In this document: positions 8,885 through 19,700 of the stretch, in pieces | How positions within the stretch are numbered: the stretch's first letter is position 1 | Layout of the letters: every line of letters starts with the position of its first letter | DNA from: Bacteroides sp. | Lineage (GTDB): Bacteria; Bacteroidota; Bacteroidia; Bacteroidales; Bacteroidaceae | Direction: 5' to 3' | Length of the DNA stretch: 63,818 bases | Assembly (NCBI GenBank): GCA_017992695.1 | Contig: JAGOOC010000011.1 | Span: 1 to 63,818 of the forward strand | Notes under the pieces: generated by a model | The model's database searches: none | The model's input: only the letters and a program-made list of their open reading frames with translations | What the model was told of the DNA's origin: nothing | Translations under genes and position numbers: made by a program

Positions 8885-11749
8885 TTAATTGATTTTGGGT
8901 TTTAATTCATCTGGAGAATCTTTAGTGAACGATTTGATATTACCGGCTACCTTTGTAAAGAGTTCGCCAATATGCTCAGGGGTTATGCGGTGTTGCGGAC
9001 GGAAAGCATCCGAGTTCATGTAATCCAAAATGGCTTTGCGCATTTGTCGGGCTACAACTCGTTTGTCGAGATCAGAATCGATGTCCATACTGGTCATCAT
9101 TAATTTTCCACCGAGCACATTGGCTTCAAATAACATACCAATCTTGCGACTAAGAAACCAAGTGTCTATGCTCTGTATGGTAGGTTGAAAATCGGCAGGA
9201 AACTGGGTGAACTGCATTACTTGTGCACGATTCAGTAACTCCCACCACTGCAGGTCGCTGTGATATTCGGTGGGGAAGCTCCGGAACAATGGATGTTTTT
9301 CGTTCAGGTAGATACCGGTTGTATGAGGAGGACGCATCTTGAACCACGAAGTGTTCCAGAACACAGGTGTAAACTGCTGCACCACCTCTTTGCCGTACAC
9401 GATCTTTCCTCCAGCCGAAATGAGTACCTTTCCGCCTTGATTTAGTATGGCAATTGCTTTCAGATCCAGTGTATCTGTAAGGTATACCTCACCTTGATTT
9501 ATTTCGACCTGCGCAGGATATATCCAGAAATTCCAATCGTTGACGGTTTCGGTATCGCCACTTTTCATTTTTACTTCGAGTGTGATTTGAGTGGGTTCAT
9601 TAATCTCCTTTGGATCAAAAGTTATAGAACCTAATGAAAAGAGATTGCCGATGGGGATGTTGCGTTCGGCCAACCTGCCATGCGCCATGAGTTTGCCGTA
9701 TTTGTCTTTTAGCGTATAGACAGTTTGTGCATTGGATAACGGTGCTTGTCCGAAATGCGATACCTCTATATCGGCTTGAATGATTTCGTTGTTACGGTAT
9801 ACAAACTTCTCGGTACGCATCAACGCTACTGTCGGTGCGCAAAAACGGCGAAACTGCTCGGCATTGATGTATCCTTTTTCTTCAAAAAACACATCGAGTA
9901 CTCCTACCAAAGCGGTGCCCTGCCCCGAATAATCGTTCAATGCTAACAACTGGAAACCGGCATAGTCGGGAGTGCGCAACGTACGTTCTATTTCGTGTTT
10001 GTAACATATAGCCTGTAGCTTGCCCGAAGCCATCATGAAGTCATAACTGCGGTCTGACATCTGATTGTCGGCCAGGATATCGCGAAATATTTCGAAGTTT
10101 TTGGCTTTGTTGACACCTGTGTATTTCTGTATTTCGTTGAAGTTAGGAAAGGCACACCACTGTCCGGTTTCATGCGAAACATAGGGTTGCTTCACTGTGT
10201 CGATGCGGTTTTGCAAGCGATAGTCCGAACGCGATTCGGGCAGTGAACTGTTCCAATTGTTAAGTCCACGCGCACCGGCTTTTACATGAAACTGGTTACG
10301 AGGTTGCCATTGCCATCCGTTACCCACCGATGCTCCGGTATAAACACGCCGAGAATCTGTTTTCTCCCAATAGTCAACAAACTTGGTTACCCAGTCAACC
10401 CACCTGCCCGATGGCTCGTTTCCACAAGCAAGCATGCAGTAGGAAGCATAGTTTCCGTATGCTTTAGTCAGGGCAATGGTTTCATCCATCAGGTATTTAT
10501 CAATGGGCTGCCCCATACCTAACTTCGGCCCATGATTGGGCCAGCTCGGTCCTTCGGGTTGCAGATAAAACCCTACCAGATCGGCAGCAATAAAGGCAGC
10601 TTCGGGAGGACAAAACGAGTGAAAGCGCATGTGATTCAATCCGTAGTTGCGGCAGATGCGAAATACGCGTTCCCAACTGGCTACATCCATTGGAGCATAA
10701 CCGGTAAGGGGGAAATCACAATTCTCTACCGTGCCGCGGAGCATTGTTTTGCGTCCGTTCACATAAAACCACTTGCCCTCTATGGTGAAGTCTCGCATGC
10801 CAAATTGCACCTCGCGGGTGTCTGTCTGCCCTTGTTGCTTCAGTTCGGCTTTTAATCGATAAAGCGCCGGGTCGAACTCGTCCCAGAGTAACATGTCGTT
10901 GCCCATGAGTAGTTCCATCTCTACAATCGCTTCGCCATTCTTCAGTTGAACCTCTTTGCTGATGGTGGGAATATGGTGTTGTTTTTCGCTGTTGAAACTG
11001 CGAGCGGATAATTGAATACCGACACGAGAGTTTCCTCTATTGGTTGCGCGCAGTTTCAGGCGCACGGTAGCTTTTTTTTGTTGAGGCTGGGGGTAGACTT
11101 GTATGTCGTCAAAGTATGTTTTCGGGGTTGTCAACAGACTAATCTTGCCAACGATTCCGTTCCAGTTGCCTTGTGTTTGATCGGTAATGCTGTGCGAATC
11201 GGGTCCTACATCAATGTCCTTGATACGATTGTCCACTCGGATAGTGATCTCGTTTCTACTACCGATTTTGATGTAAGACGTTATGTCGTATACGTGAGGT
11301 ACGCACAAGCTATTCCGGCTACCTACTTCCCGGTTGTTAATCCAAACGGTAGTTTCGATATGAGGTCGTTCCAAAAACAGAACAATACGTTCTTTTTTCC
11401 AATCGGTTGGTACATTGACTTCTTTTTGGTACCATGCTACACCTACATAGTGTTTGTCGGGCGTTAGGAAAAAAGGTAGTTTTACATTGCCTTCTTGTCG
11501 GTACTTTTCCATGTAAGGATTATAATAATAAGAGCTATCATACAAACTCCCTGTCCATTGGGTTTGTGCGGTTACATCGTCACCTTTCAGTTTTTCGGGC
11601 ATAGAGCCCGGCAGATTGATGTGATCGCTGTATGTCTCTTGACGATCTACTCTGAACTTCCATCGTCCTGAGAGATCCATGCTCTTTTGAGCAAACAGGT
11701 TTCCTGCGCAAAGCAAAAGGGATGCAGTAAGAAAGAGTATCCGCTTCAT
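8885..11749 (-). CDS. Glycoside hydrolase family 2 enzyme, secreted (first gene of pectin operon)
   Basis: A 954-residue protein with signal peptide (ends near GNLFAQ). GH2 features are clear: sugar-binding jelly roll (about 25-220, including VAWYQKEVNVP and TTVWINNREVGS), Ig-like domain, then a TIM barrel with MRFHSFCPPEAAF, LACGNEPSG (likely acid/base Glu near residue 443) and SHETGQW (likely nucleophile near 525). A further C-terminal region of about 150 residues (IYLNEKHPLFRSFPTE, SRKIGMLFEANVLGGK) looks like an extra beta domain. The substrate is not clear; beta-glucuronidase- and beta-galactosidase-type activities both occur in such enzymes. It is the promoter-proximal gene of the minus-strand operon; upstream there is only a weak -7-like TACTTTAG at 11783-11776. 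Confidence 0.85.
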   Translation of the reverse strand: MKRILFLTASLLLCAGNLFAQKSMDLSGRWKFRVDRQETYSDHINLPGSMPEKLKGDDVTAQTQWTGSLYDSSYYYNPYMEKYRQEGNVKLPFFLTPDKHYVGVAWYQKEVNVPTDWKKERIVLFLERPHIETTVWINNREVGSRNSLCVPHVYDITSYIKIGSRNEITIRVDNRIKDIDVGPDSHSITDQTQGNWNGIVGKISLLTTPKTYFDDIQVYPQPQQKKATVRLKLRATNRGNSRVGIQLSARSFNSEKQHHIPTISKEVQLKNGEAIVEMELLMGNDMLLWDEFDPALYRLKAELKQQGQTDTREVQFGMRDFTIEGKWFYVNGRKTMLRGTVENCDFPLTGYAPMDVASWERVFRICRNYGLNHMRFHSFCPPEAAFIAADLVGFYLQPEGPSWPNHGPKLGMGQPIDKYLMDETIALTKAYGNYASYCMLACGNEPSGRWVDWVTKFVDYWEKTDSRRVYTGASVGNGWQWQPRNQFHVKAGARGLNNWNSSLPESRSDYRLQNRIDTVKQPYVSHETGQWCAFPNFNEIQKYTGVNKAKNFEIFRDILADNQMSDRSYDFMMASGKLQAICYKHEIERTLRTPDYAGFQLLALNDYSGQGTALVGVLDVFFEEKGYINAEQFRRFCAPTVALMRTEKFVYRNNEIIQADIEVSHFGQAPLSNAQTVYTLKDKYGKLMAHGRLAERNIPIGNLFSLGSITFDPKEINEPTQITLEVKMKSGDTETVNDWNFWIYPAQVEINQGEVYLTDTLDLKAIAILNQGGKVLISAGGKIVYGKEVVQQFTPVFWNTSWFKMRPPHTTGIYLNEKHPLFRSFPTEYHSDLQWWELLNRAQVMQFTQFPADFQPTIQSIDTWFLSRKIGMLFEANVLGGKLMMTSMDIDSDLDKRVVARQMRKAILDYMNSDAFRPQHRITPEHIGELFTKVAGNIKSFTKDSPDELKPKIN

Positions 11750-11920
11750 AGTATCTGTTGTTTTTTAATTTGTCGCTAAAGTACGGAGTTTTTGGTAGTT
11801 GATAAATAGAAACATGTACATAAACATAGAAATTCGTATTACAAGTCTCGTTTTAGGGGTATTTGTACGATTGTCCATCAATTTGAATAGATAGTACAAT
11901 GAGAGTTGATATAATCAGAT

Positions 11921-11928
11921 TATCTTTG
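11921..11928 (+). promoter_or_regulatory. Bacteroidetes -7 promoter element for the GH43-like gene
   Basis: TATCTTTG fits the TAnnTTTG consensus and lies 32 bases before the ATG. No good -33 TTTG is seen at the usual spacing, so regulation by an activator is possible. Confidence 0.5.
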
Positions 11929-11960
11929 TCAATTATCAACTATTATAATCGAAACTACGC

Positions 11961-12896
11961 ATGAAAAGATTGCTTGCTATGTTTGCCTTCGTTCTTGTTT
12001 GCTGTCTGTATCTGTCGGCACAGAAACAAGCTTGGCTCTTCTCTTACTTCACAACCGACAGTCGCGACGGTTTGCATTTGGCTTATAGCTACGATGGCTT
12101 ACAGTGGACACCGCTGAACAACGGAAAGTCGTACCTAACCCCTACGGTAGGTAATGATAAATTGATGCGCGATCCCAGTATTTGCCAGGGACCCGACGGC
12201 ACATTCCATATGGTATGGACCTCAAGCTGGACGGATCGCATTATCGGTTATGCTTCGTCGCGCGACTTGATCAATTGGTCAGAGCAAAAGAGCATTCCGG
12301 TGATGATGCACGAACCTACAGCACATAATTGCTGGGCGCCAGAGCTTTATTACGATACGCCCACGCGTTCCTTTTATATCATATGGGCCACAACCATTCC
12401 CGGCCGTCACAAAGAGGTTGCCACAAGCGAGAGCGAAAAAGGATTGAACCATCGCATGTATGCTGTGACAACGCGCGACTTCCGCACCTTTTCGGAAACC
12501 AAACTCTTCTTTAATCCCGATTTCAGTGTGATTGATGCTGCCATTGTGAAAGACCCTAAAAAGAAAGACCTCATTATGGTCGTTAAGAATGAGAACTCGC
12601 AACCGGCCGAGAAGAATTTGCGCATCACACGTACCAAGCGTATAACCGATGGTTTTCCAACCGAAGTATCGGCCTCCATCTCGGGCGATGATTGGGCAGA
12701 GGGGCCCTCGCCACTCTTTGTAGGCGATTACCTTTATGTGTACTTTGACAAATACCGCAAACATCAGTATGGCGCTGTACGCAGTAAAGACGGACAGACG
12801 TGGGAGGATGTGTCGTCTATGGTCTCTTTCCCCAAAGGTGCACGACACGGAACGGCTTTCCCTGTTGATCGTAAAGTGTTGGATAAACTACTTTAG
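11961..12896 (+). CDS. GH43-like five-bladed beta-propeller glycosidase, secreted
   Basis: A 311-residue protein with a signal peptide (ends near YLSAQ). The repeated strand pattern and motifs resemble family 43 glycosidases: RDPSI (Asp71, candidate base), WAPELYYD near residue 126, VIDAAIVKDP (Asp192, candidate pKa-modulating Asp) and AEGPSPLF (Glu247, candidate acid). Comparable proteins are often annotated as arabinosidases, and arabinose removal from pectin side chains would fit the neighbours, but the substrate is inferred. It is transcribed divergently from the GH2-CE12-GH28-GH106 operon across a 211-base intergenic region and is followed by the TonB receptor, which has its own promoter-like element. 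Confidence 0.72.
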   Translation: MKRLLAMFAFVLVCCLYLSAQKQAWLFSYFTTDSRDGLHLAYSYDGLQWTPLNNGKSYLTPTVGNDKLMRDPSICQGPDGTFHMVWTSSWTDRIIGYASSRDLINWSEQKSIPVMMHEPTAHNCWAPELYYDTPTRSFYIIWATTIPGRHKEVATSESEKGLNHRMYAVTTRDFRTFSETKLFFNPDFSVIDAAIVKDPKKKDLIMVVKNENSQPAEKNLRITRTKRITDGFPTEVSASISGDDWAEGPSPLFVGDYLYVYFDKYRKHQYGAVRSKDGQTWEDVSSMVSFPKGARHGTAFPVDRKVLDKLL

Positions 12897-12927
12897 ATAA
12901 CCGTATATGACGTATTACAATGAATGG

Positions 12928-12970
12928 AGCTGCACAGCGTTTTTTTGATAAACCCTATGCAGCTTTTATT
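12928..12970 (+). terminator. Weak candidate terminator after the GH43-like gene
   Basis: AGCTGCA (12928-12934) can pair with TGCAGCT (12958-12964), followed by TTTATT. The stem is only 7 bp and the loop 23 bases, so this is a low-confidence call. Confidence 0.3.
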
Positions 12971-12979
12971 GAATAATTG

Positions 12980-12987
12980 TATCTTTG
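12980..12987 (+). promoter_or_regulatory. -7 promoter element for the TonB-dependent receptor
   Basis: TATCTTTG matches TAnnTTTG and lies 29 bases before the ATG. No convincing -33 element is seen. Confidence 0.5.
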
Positions 12988-13016
12988 CCTCTATTAATCA
13001 ATGAAAAGCAAACCGA

Positions 13017-14897
13017 ATGAAACTACTTCTCGCCAGCCTGATTGTGCTGTACTCGTTTCACTTACGTGCTGATAACTATTCCGTCAAAGACTCTATTCGC
13101 TTAGACGAAGTGGTAGTAACCGGTACTCGCTCTGAAGTCAACCTGCGGCATCTACCGATGAGCGTTTCTACAATTAAAAAAGAACAAATTGAGCAACGCT
13201 ACGAGCCTTCGCTACTCCCTTTGCTGTCCGAAGCCATTCCGGGGATGTTTGTTACCGGACGCGGTATCATGGGTTATGGTGTTGCTGCCGGAGCAGCAGG
13301 CGGGATGAGTATTCGCGGCATCGGTAGTAATAACCAGGCAGGAGGCCCTACTACGGGGTTGCTTATACTGATCGATGGACACCCGCAATACATGGGGCTG
13401 ATGGGACATCCTCTTGCCGATGCCTATCAATCGGGGATGACCGAACGTGTCGAGGTGGTACGCGGCCCGGCCTCTATCCTTTACGGCTCCAATGCGATGG
13501 GTGGTGTAGTCAACATCATCACTCGCAAGCAGCAGCAAGATGCCGTTCGCACCCATGCCCGTGTTATGTACGGCTCTTACAACACGGCCAATGTGGGGGT
13601 GAACAACAGTGTTCGTTTCGGTCGTTTCAATAGCTTTGTATCGCTCGATTACAACCGTACAGATGGGCACCGTGCCGATATGGATTTCAAACAACACACT
13701 GCTTATGCCAAATTGGGCTATGATTTCACTACGCATTGGAAGGCTTTTGCCGATGTCAATTTAACCAATGTTGAATCTTCCAATCCCGGTGCCGTATCAG
13801 CACCGATTATCGAAAATGATGCCGACATTACACGAGGAATGACCTCTTTCTCGCTCGAAAATAGCTACGAAGGTACATCAGGCGCACTTAAACTATTCTA
13901 TAACTGGGGCATCCATCGCATTAATGATGGATATACGCCGGACACAGTTCCCAAAGCATATCGGTTCCGATCATTCGATGAGATGATGGGTGTTACTCTT
14001 TATCAATCTTATCGTCTGTTTTCAGGTAATCAAACAACCGTAGGAATTGATTATCAGCATTTCGGCGGACATGCTTGGAATCAGTTCCCGACCAATGAGA
14101 AAGATCTGGCCGATCGGTCTCTTGACGATGTGGCCGGATACCTGACCATACAACAGAGAGTGGGCAATACACTCACATTTAATCTGGGTATGCGGGCCGA
14201 CTATAATGATCATTTCGGTCTCGAATGGGTGCCGCAGGCAGGGGCTACTTTCACCCCTTCGGCTACTACTACGGTTAAGGCAATCATAAGTAAAGGGTTT
14301 CGCAACCCTACTATTCGTGAAATGTATATGTTCCCCCCTCAAAACCCCGATTTGCAAGCAGAACGGTTGATGAACTACGAAGTTTCCGCTTCGCACTATC
14401 TGCTCGATAATGCTTTGCTGCTTAACCTGAACCTTTTTTACATTGAGGGCGATAATATGATTCAGACCCTGCCAGTGGGCGGAAAAATGAAAAACGTAAA
14501 CACAGGCTTGGTAGAGAATTATGGTGTAGAGATGGTAGCCGATTATCGGTTAACGAGTCAACTCCATCTTTCGGCCAACTACAGTTGGTTGCACATGAAG
14601 TATAAAGTGGTTGCATCGCCCGAACATAAACTCTATGTCGGGGCCGACTATTCGTATCGGCGCTGGAAGCTTTCGACCGGCATGCAATATGTTGCCGGGC
14701 TTTACACCTCGGTCAAAGAGGGAAAGGAATCCACCGAGAGCTTTGCTCTCTGGAATTTGCGTGCCACCTATCAGTTAAATAAAGCCGTCGATCTATTTGT
14801 TCGCGGTGAAAATCTTTTGGCACAGACGTACGAAATCAATATGGGTTACTCAATGCCCAGAGCTACCTTCTTTGGCGGAGCAAGCGTAAAGTTTTAG
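13017..14897 (+). CDS. TonB-dependent outer-membrane receptor, colicin I receptor/siderophore type
   Basis: A 626-residue protein with a short signal peptide. The mature N-terminus holds a plug domain (about residues 25-155): LDEVVVTGTRSE near a TonB-box position, MSIRGIGSN, RVEVVRGPASILYGSNAMGG and VNIITR. The rest is a 22-strand-type barrel that ends in an aromatic-rich strand (FFGGASVKF). At 626 residues it is much shorter than a SusC protein, it lacks the carboxypeptidase-regulatory-like extension, and no SusD gene follows, so it more likely takes up a metal chelate, cobalamin-like compound or other small ligand than pectin oligosaccharide. It stands alone between the GH43-like gene and proS. 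Confidence 0.85.
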   Translation: MKLLLASLIVLYSFHLRADNYSVKDSIRLDEVVVTGTRSEVNLRHLPMSVSTIKKEQIEQRYEPSLLPLLSEAIPGMFVTGRGIMGYGVAAGAAGGMSIRGIGSNNQAGGPTTGLLILIDGHPQYMGLMGHPLADAYQSGMTERVEVVRGPASILYGSNAMGGVVNIITRKQQQDAVRTHARVMYGSYNTANVGVNNSVRFGRFNSFVSLDYNRTDGHRADMDFKQHTAYAKLGYDFTTHWKAFADVNLTNVESSNPGAVSAPIIENDADITRGMTSFSLENSYEGTSGALKLFYNWGIHRINDGYTPDTVPKAYRFRSFDEMMGVTLYQSYRLFSGNQTTVGIDYQHFGGHAWNQFPTNEKDLADRSLDDVAGYLTIQQRVGNTLTFNLGMRADYNDHFGLEWVPQAGATFTPSATTTVKAIISKGFRNPTIREMYMFPPQNPDLQAERLMNYEVSASHYLLDNALLLNLNLFYIEGDNMIQTLPVGGKMKNVNTGLVENYGVEMVADYRLTSQLHLSANYSWLHMKYKVVASPEHKLYVGADYSYRRWKLSTGMQYVAGLYTSVKEGKESTESFALWNLRATYQLNKAVDLFVRGENLLAQTYEINMGYSMPRATFFGGASVKF

Positions 14898-14905
14898 CTC
14901 GGTAA

Positions 14906-14937
14906 GTGTGTTTAATTCTGTATTTTTCGTATTTTTG
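14906..14937 (+). promoter_or_regulatory. Promoter of proS
   Basis: TATTTTTG at 14930-14937 fits the -7 consensus; TGTG at 14906-14909, spaced by 20 bases, is a plausible -33 element. The ATG is 44 bases downstream. Confidence 0.55.
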
Positions 14938-14981
14938 CATCTTGTTTTAGTAAACATCGGATTTTTAAAGAAAATAATATA

Positions 14982-16463
14982 ATGGCAAAAGAATTGAAAG
15001 ACCTCACCAAACGTGGAGAGAACTACTCACAGTGGTATAACGAGTTGGTGGTTAAGGCTGATTTGGCAGAACAGTCGGCCGTGCGTGGCTGTATGGTGAT
15101 TAAACCTTATGGATATGCTATCTGGGAGAAAATGCAACGTCAACTCGACGATATGTTTAAGGAAACCGGTCACGTGAATGCTTACTTCCCGTTACTTATT
15201 CCAAAGTCATTCTTGAGCCGCGAAGCCGAACACGTAGAGGGATTCGCCAAAGAGTGTGCTGTGGTAACACACTATCGTTTGAAAAACGCTGAGGATGGCT
15301 CGGGTGTAGTGGTTGACCCTGCTGCCAAGCTGGAAGAGGAGTTGATTATTCGTCCTACCTCCGAAACCATCATTTGGAATACGTACAGAAACTGGATACA
15401 ATCGTACCGCGATCTTCCCATCCTGTGCAACCAATGGGCCAATGTATTTCGATGGGAGATGCGTACACGCTTATTCCTTCGTACAGCCGAGTTTTTGTGG
15501 CAAGAAGGCCACACGGCACACGCCACGCGTGAAGAGGCTGAGGAAGAGGCACTTAAAATGTTGCACGTATACGGTGAGTTTGCCGAGAAATACATGGCAA
15601 TGCCTGTAGTTAAAGGGGTGAAGTCGGCAAACGAACGCTTTGCCGGTGCGATTGACACCTACACCATTGAGGCAATGATGCAAGATGGAAAAGCCTTGCA
15701 GAGCGGTACGTCGCACTTCTTAGGTCAAAATTTTGCTAAAGCTTTTGATGTGCAGTTTGTGAACAAGGAAAATAAGATGGAGTATGTATGGGCTACCTCT
15801 TGGGGGGTTTCTACCCGTTTGATTGGTGCACTCATCATGACTCACTCGGATGACAACGGTTTGGTGTTGCCTCCACATCTGGCTCCGATTCAGGTAGTCA
15901 TTGTTCCTATTTATAAGAGCAAAGAACAGCTCGACCTGATTGATGCTAAAGTAGCCGGTATTGTGGCTAACCTGAAAGCACTTGGCATTTCGGTGAAATA
16001 TGATAACTCGGACAATAAACGTCCCGGCTTTAAATTTGCCGACTACGAGCTGAAAGGGGTGCCTGTTCGTTTGGTGATTGGTGGTCGTGACCTCGAAAAC
16101 AATACCACAGAACTGATGCGTCGTGATACGCTCGAGAAAGAGACGATCTCTTGCGATGGCATCGAACCGTACATAAAGAATCTTCTCGAAGAGATTCAAG
16201 AGAATATCTTCCAAAAAGCGTTGAAGTATCGCCAAGAGAGAACCATTTCGGTGGATAGCTACGAGGAGTTTAAAGAGAAAATTGAAGAGGGCGGTTTCAT
16301 CATGGCTCACTGGGATGGTACTTCTGAAACTGAAGAGAAGATCAAGGAAGAGACGAAAGCAACCATTCGCTGCATCCCCTTGGAAGGTGATAAATCACCA
16401 GGTGTATGCATGGTAACAGGCAAACCATCGGCTTGTCGTGTAGTGTTTGCACGTTCTTACTAA
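14982..16463 (+). CDS. proS: Prolyl-tRNA synthetase (short, archaeal/eukaryotic-like form)
   Basis: Charges tRNA-Pro with proline in the cytoplasm. The 493-residue length and the opening ([20 protein letters not shown]) match the short ProS type without the editing insertion between motifs 2 and 3. Class II motifs can be seen: motif 1 around [17 protein letters not shown], motif 2 around [10 protein letters not shown] with [12 protein letters not shown], and motif 3 around [13 protein letters not shown]. The anticodon-binding domain follows from about residue 290 (VVIVPIYKS), then the type-specific C-terminal domain ending in a Tyr (VFARSY), as is typical. It is a single-gene unit with its own promoter and a strong terminator. 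Confidence 0.97.
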   Translation: MAKELKDLTKRGENYSQWYNELVVKADLAEQSAVRGCMVIKPYGYAIWEKMQRQLDDMFKETGHVNAYFPLLIPKSFLSREAEHVEGFAKECAVVTHYRLKNAEDGSGVVVDPAAKLEEELIIRPTSETIIWNTYRNWIQSYRDLPILCNQWANVFRWEMRTRLFLRTAEFLWQEGHTAHATREEAEEEALKMLHVYGEFAEKYMAMPVVKGVKSANERFAGAIDTYTIEAMMQDGKALQSGTSHFLGQNFAKAFDVQFVNKENKMEYVWATSWGVSTRLIGALIMTHSDDNGLVLPPHLAPIQVVIVPIYKSKEQLDLIDAKVAGIVANLKALGISVKYDNSDNKRPGFKFADYELKGVPVRLVIGGRDLENNTTELMRRDTLEKETISCDGIEPYIKNLLEEIQENIFQKALKYRQERTISVDSYEEFKEKIEEGGFIMAHWDGTSETEEKIKEETKATIRCIPLEGDKSPGVCMVTGKPSACRVVFARSY

Positions 16464-16484
16464 TTACGACATACGTGATAGAGC

Positions 16485-16527
16485 AGCGCGGGCGATAGGA
16501 ATTCAATTCTTATCGCCCGCGCTCTTT
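16485..16527 (+). terminator. Terminator of proS
   Basis: AGCGCGGGCGATA (from 16485) pairs with the complement ending at 16523 through a long GC-rich stem with one mismatch, followed by CTTTTG. The inverted arms nearly touch, so the real loop is formed by the inner AATTC region. Confidence 0.85.
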
Positions 16528-16555
16528 TGTAGGTAGACATCGGTGCAATCACTTC

Positions 16556-16665
16556 GTTTCATCGGTACTTTCATTTCGTTTCATTGGGTTGAAACAGTGG
16601 TTCCATCGGGTTGAAACAAAAGTTTCTCCGTGGTGAAACAAAAGTTTCTTCACGGTGAAACTGCA
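16556..16665. repeat. Five tandem 22-bp degenerate palindromic repeats
   Basis: The hexamer GTTTCA or a one-to-two-base variant recurs at 16556, 16578, 16600, 16622 and 16644, and TGAAAC at 16590, 16612, 16634 and 16656: exactly 22 bases apart each time. Each of units 2-5 is a small dyad, GTTTC-N(8)-TGAAAC-like, with a variable middle; unit 1 keeps only the left half. The array lies between the convergent ends of proS and tamB, after the proS hairpin. It has no separate spacers and is not a CRISPR array. The function is unknown. Confidence 0.85.
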
Positions 16666-16716
16666 CCCCTCATCGTACCTCTTATCAGAAGCTCCGGGTG
16701 CGTCAGGAAAAGTTGT

Positions 16717-19700
16717 TTACTCCCTTTTGTTAGTCGCCCTTGCTTTCTCTTCACTCTTGACTGTTTGCTTCTTCATTCGTTTCAACTTCCAACGATTCCA
16801 GAAGAAGAGCTCATTCCACTTATTGAAATCTTTCTTCAATATGAGGCCAATGCCCTGCGTGGTCAAATTGGTTTTCGTGTAATAACGATCGTTGGTTTCG
16901 TTGTATGCTTTCAAGCGCACTTCGCCCGAACGGTTGAGCAGCCATTCGGCTTCAAAGTCGCCCACGAAGTTTGTATTGGCCATCGGATTATCGCGATAAC
17001 CGAAGTTACCGTTGATAAGCAGACGGTTGTTAAGCAACTGTGCCGAGAGAATGCCCTCGAATGTTTCCAACTCCGAAAATCCCTTGTCACCTGTACTTAA
17101 ATTGGTTCCGAAGTTCCAATTGCTGTCATCGATGATTTGAGAAAGCATGTTGTTTAACTGCCCTGATAAGGTAGAGGATAACATAGAGGTCATCATGCTC
17201 GAACTCTGATTGGCATTGGCGTTGTCTTGCATATAGAATCTACCAATACCGAGCAGGTAGAGAATCTGCATGTTCATCTGCTCTTCAGTGCTGATGTAAT
17301 TGCGCACCAATGCTTGTATCTCATCGCGTTCATTCGGAATTTCGATGCCTAACTTAATCGTTGGCCGCAGCAGAATTCCGGATAGGTTCATCATGCAGTT
17401 TACCCGTACGTTGGGTTGCTGAATAATGGTCGATGCCTCAGGAATCAGGTCGTTCAAGGAGGCAGATGGAACCGTGTAAGCTGCTTGAATATTGAGCATA
17501 GCATCGAGCGGTGGACCGTTGAAGGTAATGTTACTTCCGTCTTTGATGACAAAGTCTTTGCGGATGATCTCTTGCAAGCTAAACTTGTAGATACCTTGAT
17601 TGATGTGATAATTGCCAAACAGCTTCACATCTCCTTTGTTGTAAAACTCTGTGCGGATGTTACCCGAACCGCGCCCACTGATGTAATCGCCTGCAATGGG
17701 GTCCATAATGATTTTCATCAAGGCATCGGGGGTCACATCTACCAAGATGTTAAGGCGGATATCTGCTTCTGATTCTTTCTCGTCGGTTAACAGCTGCGCT
17801 TGCTCATAATCGCTTTCAAGCTGAATAGAGTCGCGCAGGTTTCGATTAGGAGTTTTGTCTACGAACTTGATAAACTGATTGTTTGCAGCCGATGATACAT
17901 TCCCGATAGTATAGGTAAAGGTCGTGTTACGGTTTGTTGTCATCCCTACATTCACATTGAGCCCTTGTGAGCCTCCGGTGAGCAAGGCATTTCCTGTACC
18001 GTAAACAGTTCCATAGAAGGGCATATCGGTAGACTCCTTGGTGTTCATCACCAGCATATTGTTGACATTGATATCGAAACGATAATTCATGTTGCGGAAA
18101 TGCTGAAAATGAAGATAGCCGTCCATCGTGCCTGTGTGTCCTTCGAGATCTGATATGTCGATCTTATCGAACGTAATACCTGTAGGAGCTAAGTGTATGC
18201 TGTCATTGAGTGCAAACGAGGTGTTGAGAATGCCTACTTTAAGTGAAGCTTTTGTCATGACCGAACCCTCAAGGTTTAGTCCGTTAAATTTGCCATATAG
18301 GCGTACTTTGCCTGTACCTCTGCCTTGAATGTTTTGCACAATGTCTTTCATGTAAAACTCAAGGAACTTGATGTTGAGTGAGTCGGCATTAATATGCAGA
18401 TCGAGCCCGCTTGCGGGTTTTAGTGGGTAGATATACCCATTGACATAGGTATTGGCATGTGTGCCGTCTTTAATGTGAGCATCCAGAAATATTCCCTCTT
18501 TCTCGTTATGCCATGCTCCATATATATTCAAATCGCCCAACAGGGCATTGTTAAAACTGAATCGTTTTATGAACAAGCGGGTGTCGAGTACGGGCTTTTT
18601 TAGTACACCGCTGGCGTAAGCCGTTCCAGTGGCATCTCCTTCAAAGTTAATATCGCTAATGTTGGCAATATCGAATACATAGCCCACATTTATCTCTTTC
18701 AAGTTAACTCGGATGGTGTCTTTTTCGCTATCAGATATGCGTCCGTTGATGCGTATGTACCGATCGAGGTGGCTGAACTGGAAGTTGTTCACGTCAATAT
18801 GCCCCGAGTCTACAACGACCTGTGAGGAGTGCACCTGCCAGAGTGTATCGTTTAGGATAACGCCGGTAGGCTGTATGTCGATGGTCGCTTTTAGCAAGGA
18901 CTTGTCTCCTTGTGTGCGGAAAAACTTGGCAACAGTTTCCAACTCTCCGCTATACGTAAAGGCAGCGTTGTTACCCCAGTTTATGGTTGTAGTAAGTTGG
19001 TCGTCTTTGGCTTGTGTGTTGAGCGAAACATTGACAGCACCGTCCTTTTTCATGTTGGTAAATCGCGCATGTGCCCGAAACTGGTCTAAGGGGTTCTCGC
19101 AGATGAACAATCCCGATTCGATAAATAAATTATTGTATTGAAGGTGTGGAAAATAACCCTCTATGCGCAAACGCTGTGCAGCATCATTGAAGTATCCTTT
19201 GATGGTAGAGTGAGTGTAGATTTTCAATGGAATATCGAACACGGTCGAAAGAACGTCTGTATTGTAGATATTGATGTCGAAATTAAAATTGTTGAGTGCT
19301 TGTACTTTTTTCTTTTGAGGAGGAATAAGCGAAGGCACGTAGCGTTGCATGATGTTCATTACACTGGCAGGCAGGGTGCGAAAGAGGAAATTCCCTTCGA
19401 TATCGGCTGTGATAAACTCGGAAGTGAGTTTTAGTCGGTTTTTGTCGCCCGGGTGAGTAGCCGATATATTGAGATTTCTCATGAAATACTCCTTCTCGGG
19501 CGTTTCAAAACGAAAGCTGTCGACATTGATTTCGCCCACCATCCGATCTATGCTACCCCCAGTGAAGTTAGCTTTTATTTTGACCGAGAACTCGGCATTT
19601 TCGTACTTCGAAGTGAGGTGCAGGTTGTGTGGACGGACTTTAGTAACTTCGGCCAGAAAGTTGAATGTCGGTACTTTATCAGTAAGATTAACACTACCAT

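Noticed and set aside
13017-14897. SusC-type receptor for the pectin locus
   Set aside because: At 626 residues it is too short for SusC, lacks the N-terminal regulatory-like domain and has no SusD partner; it resembles siderophore or cobalamin receptors.
16556-16665. Possible CRISPR array from regular GTTTC/GAAAC repeats
   Set aside because: The period is only 22 bp, there are no unique spacers between conserved repeats, the units drift in sequence, and no cas genes are in the window.
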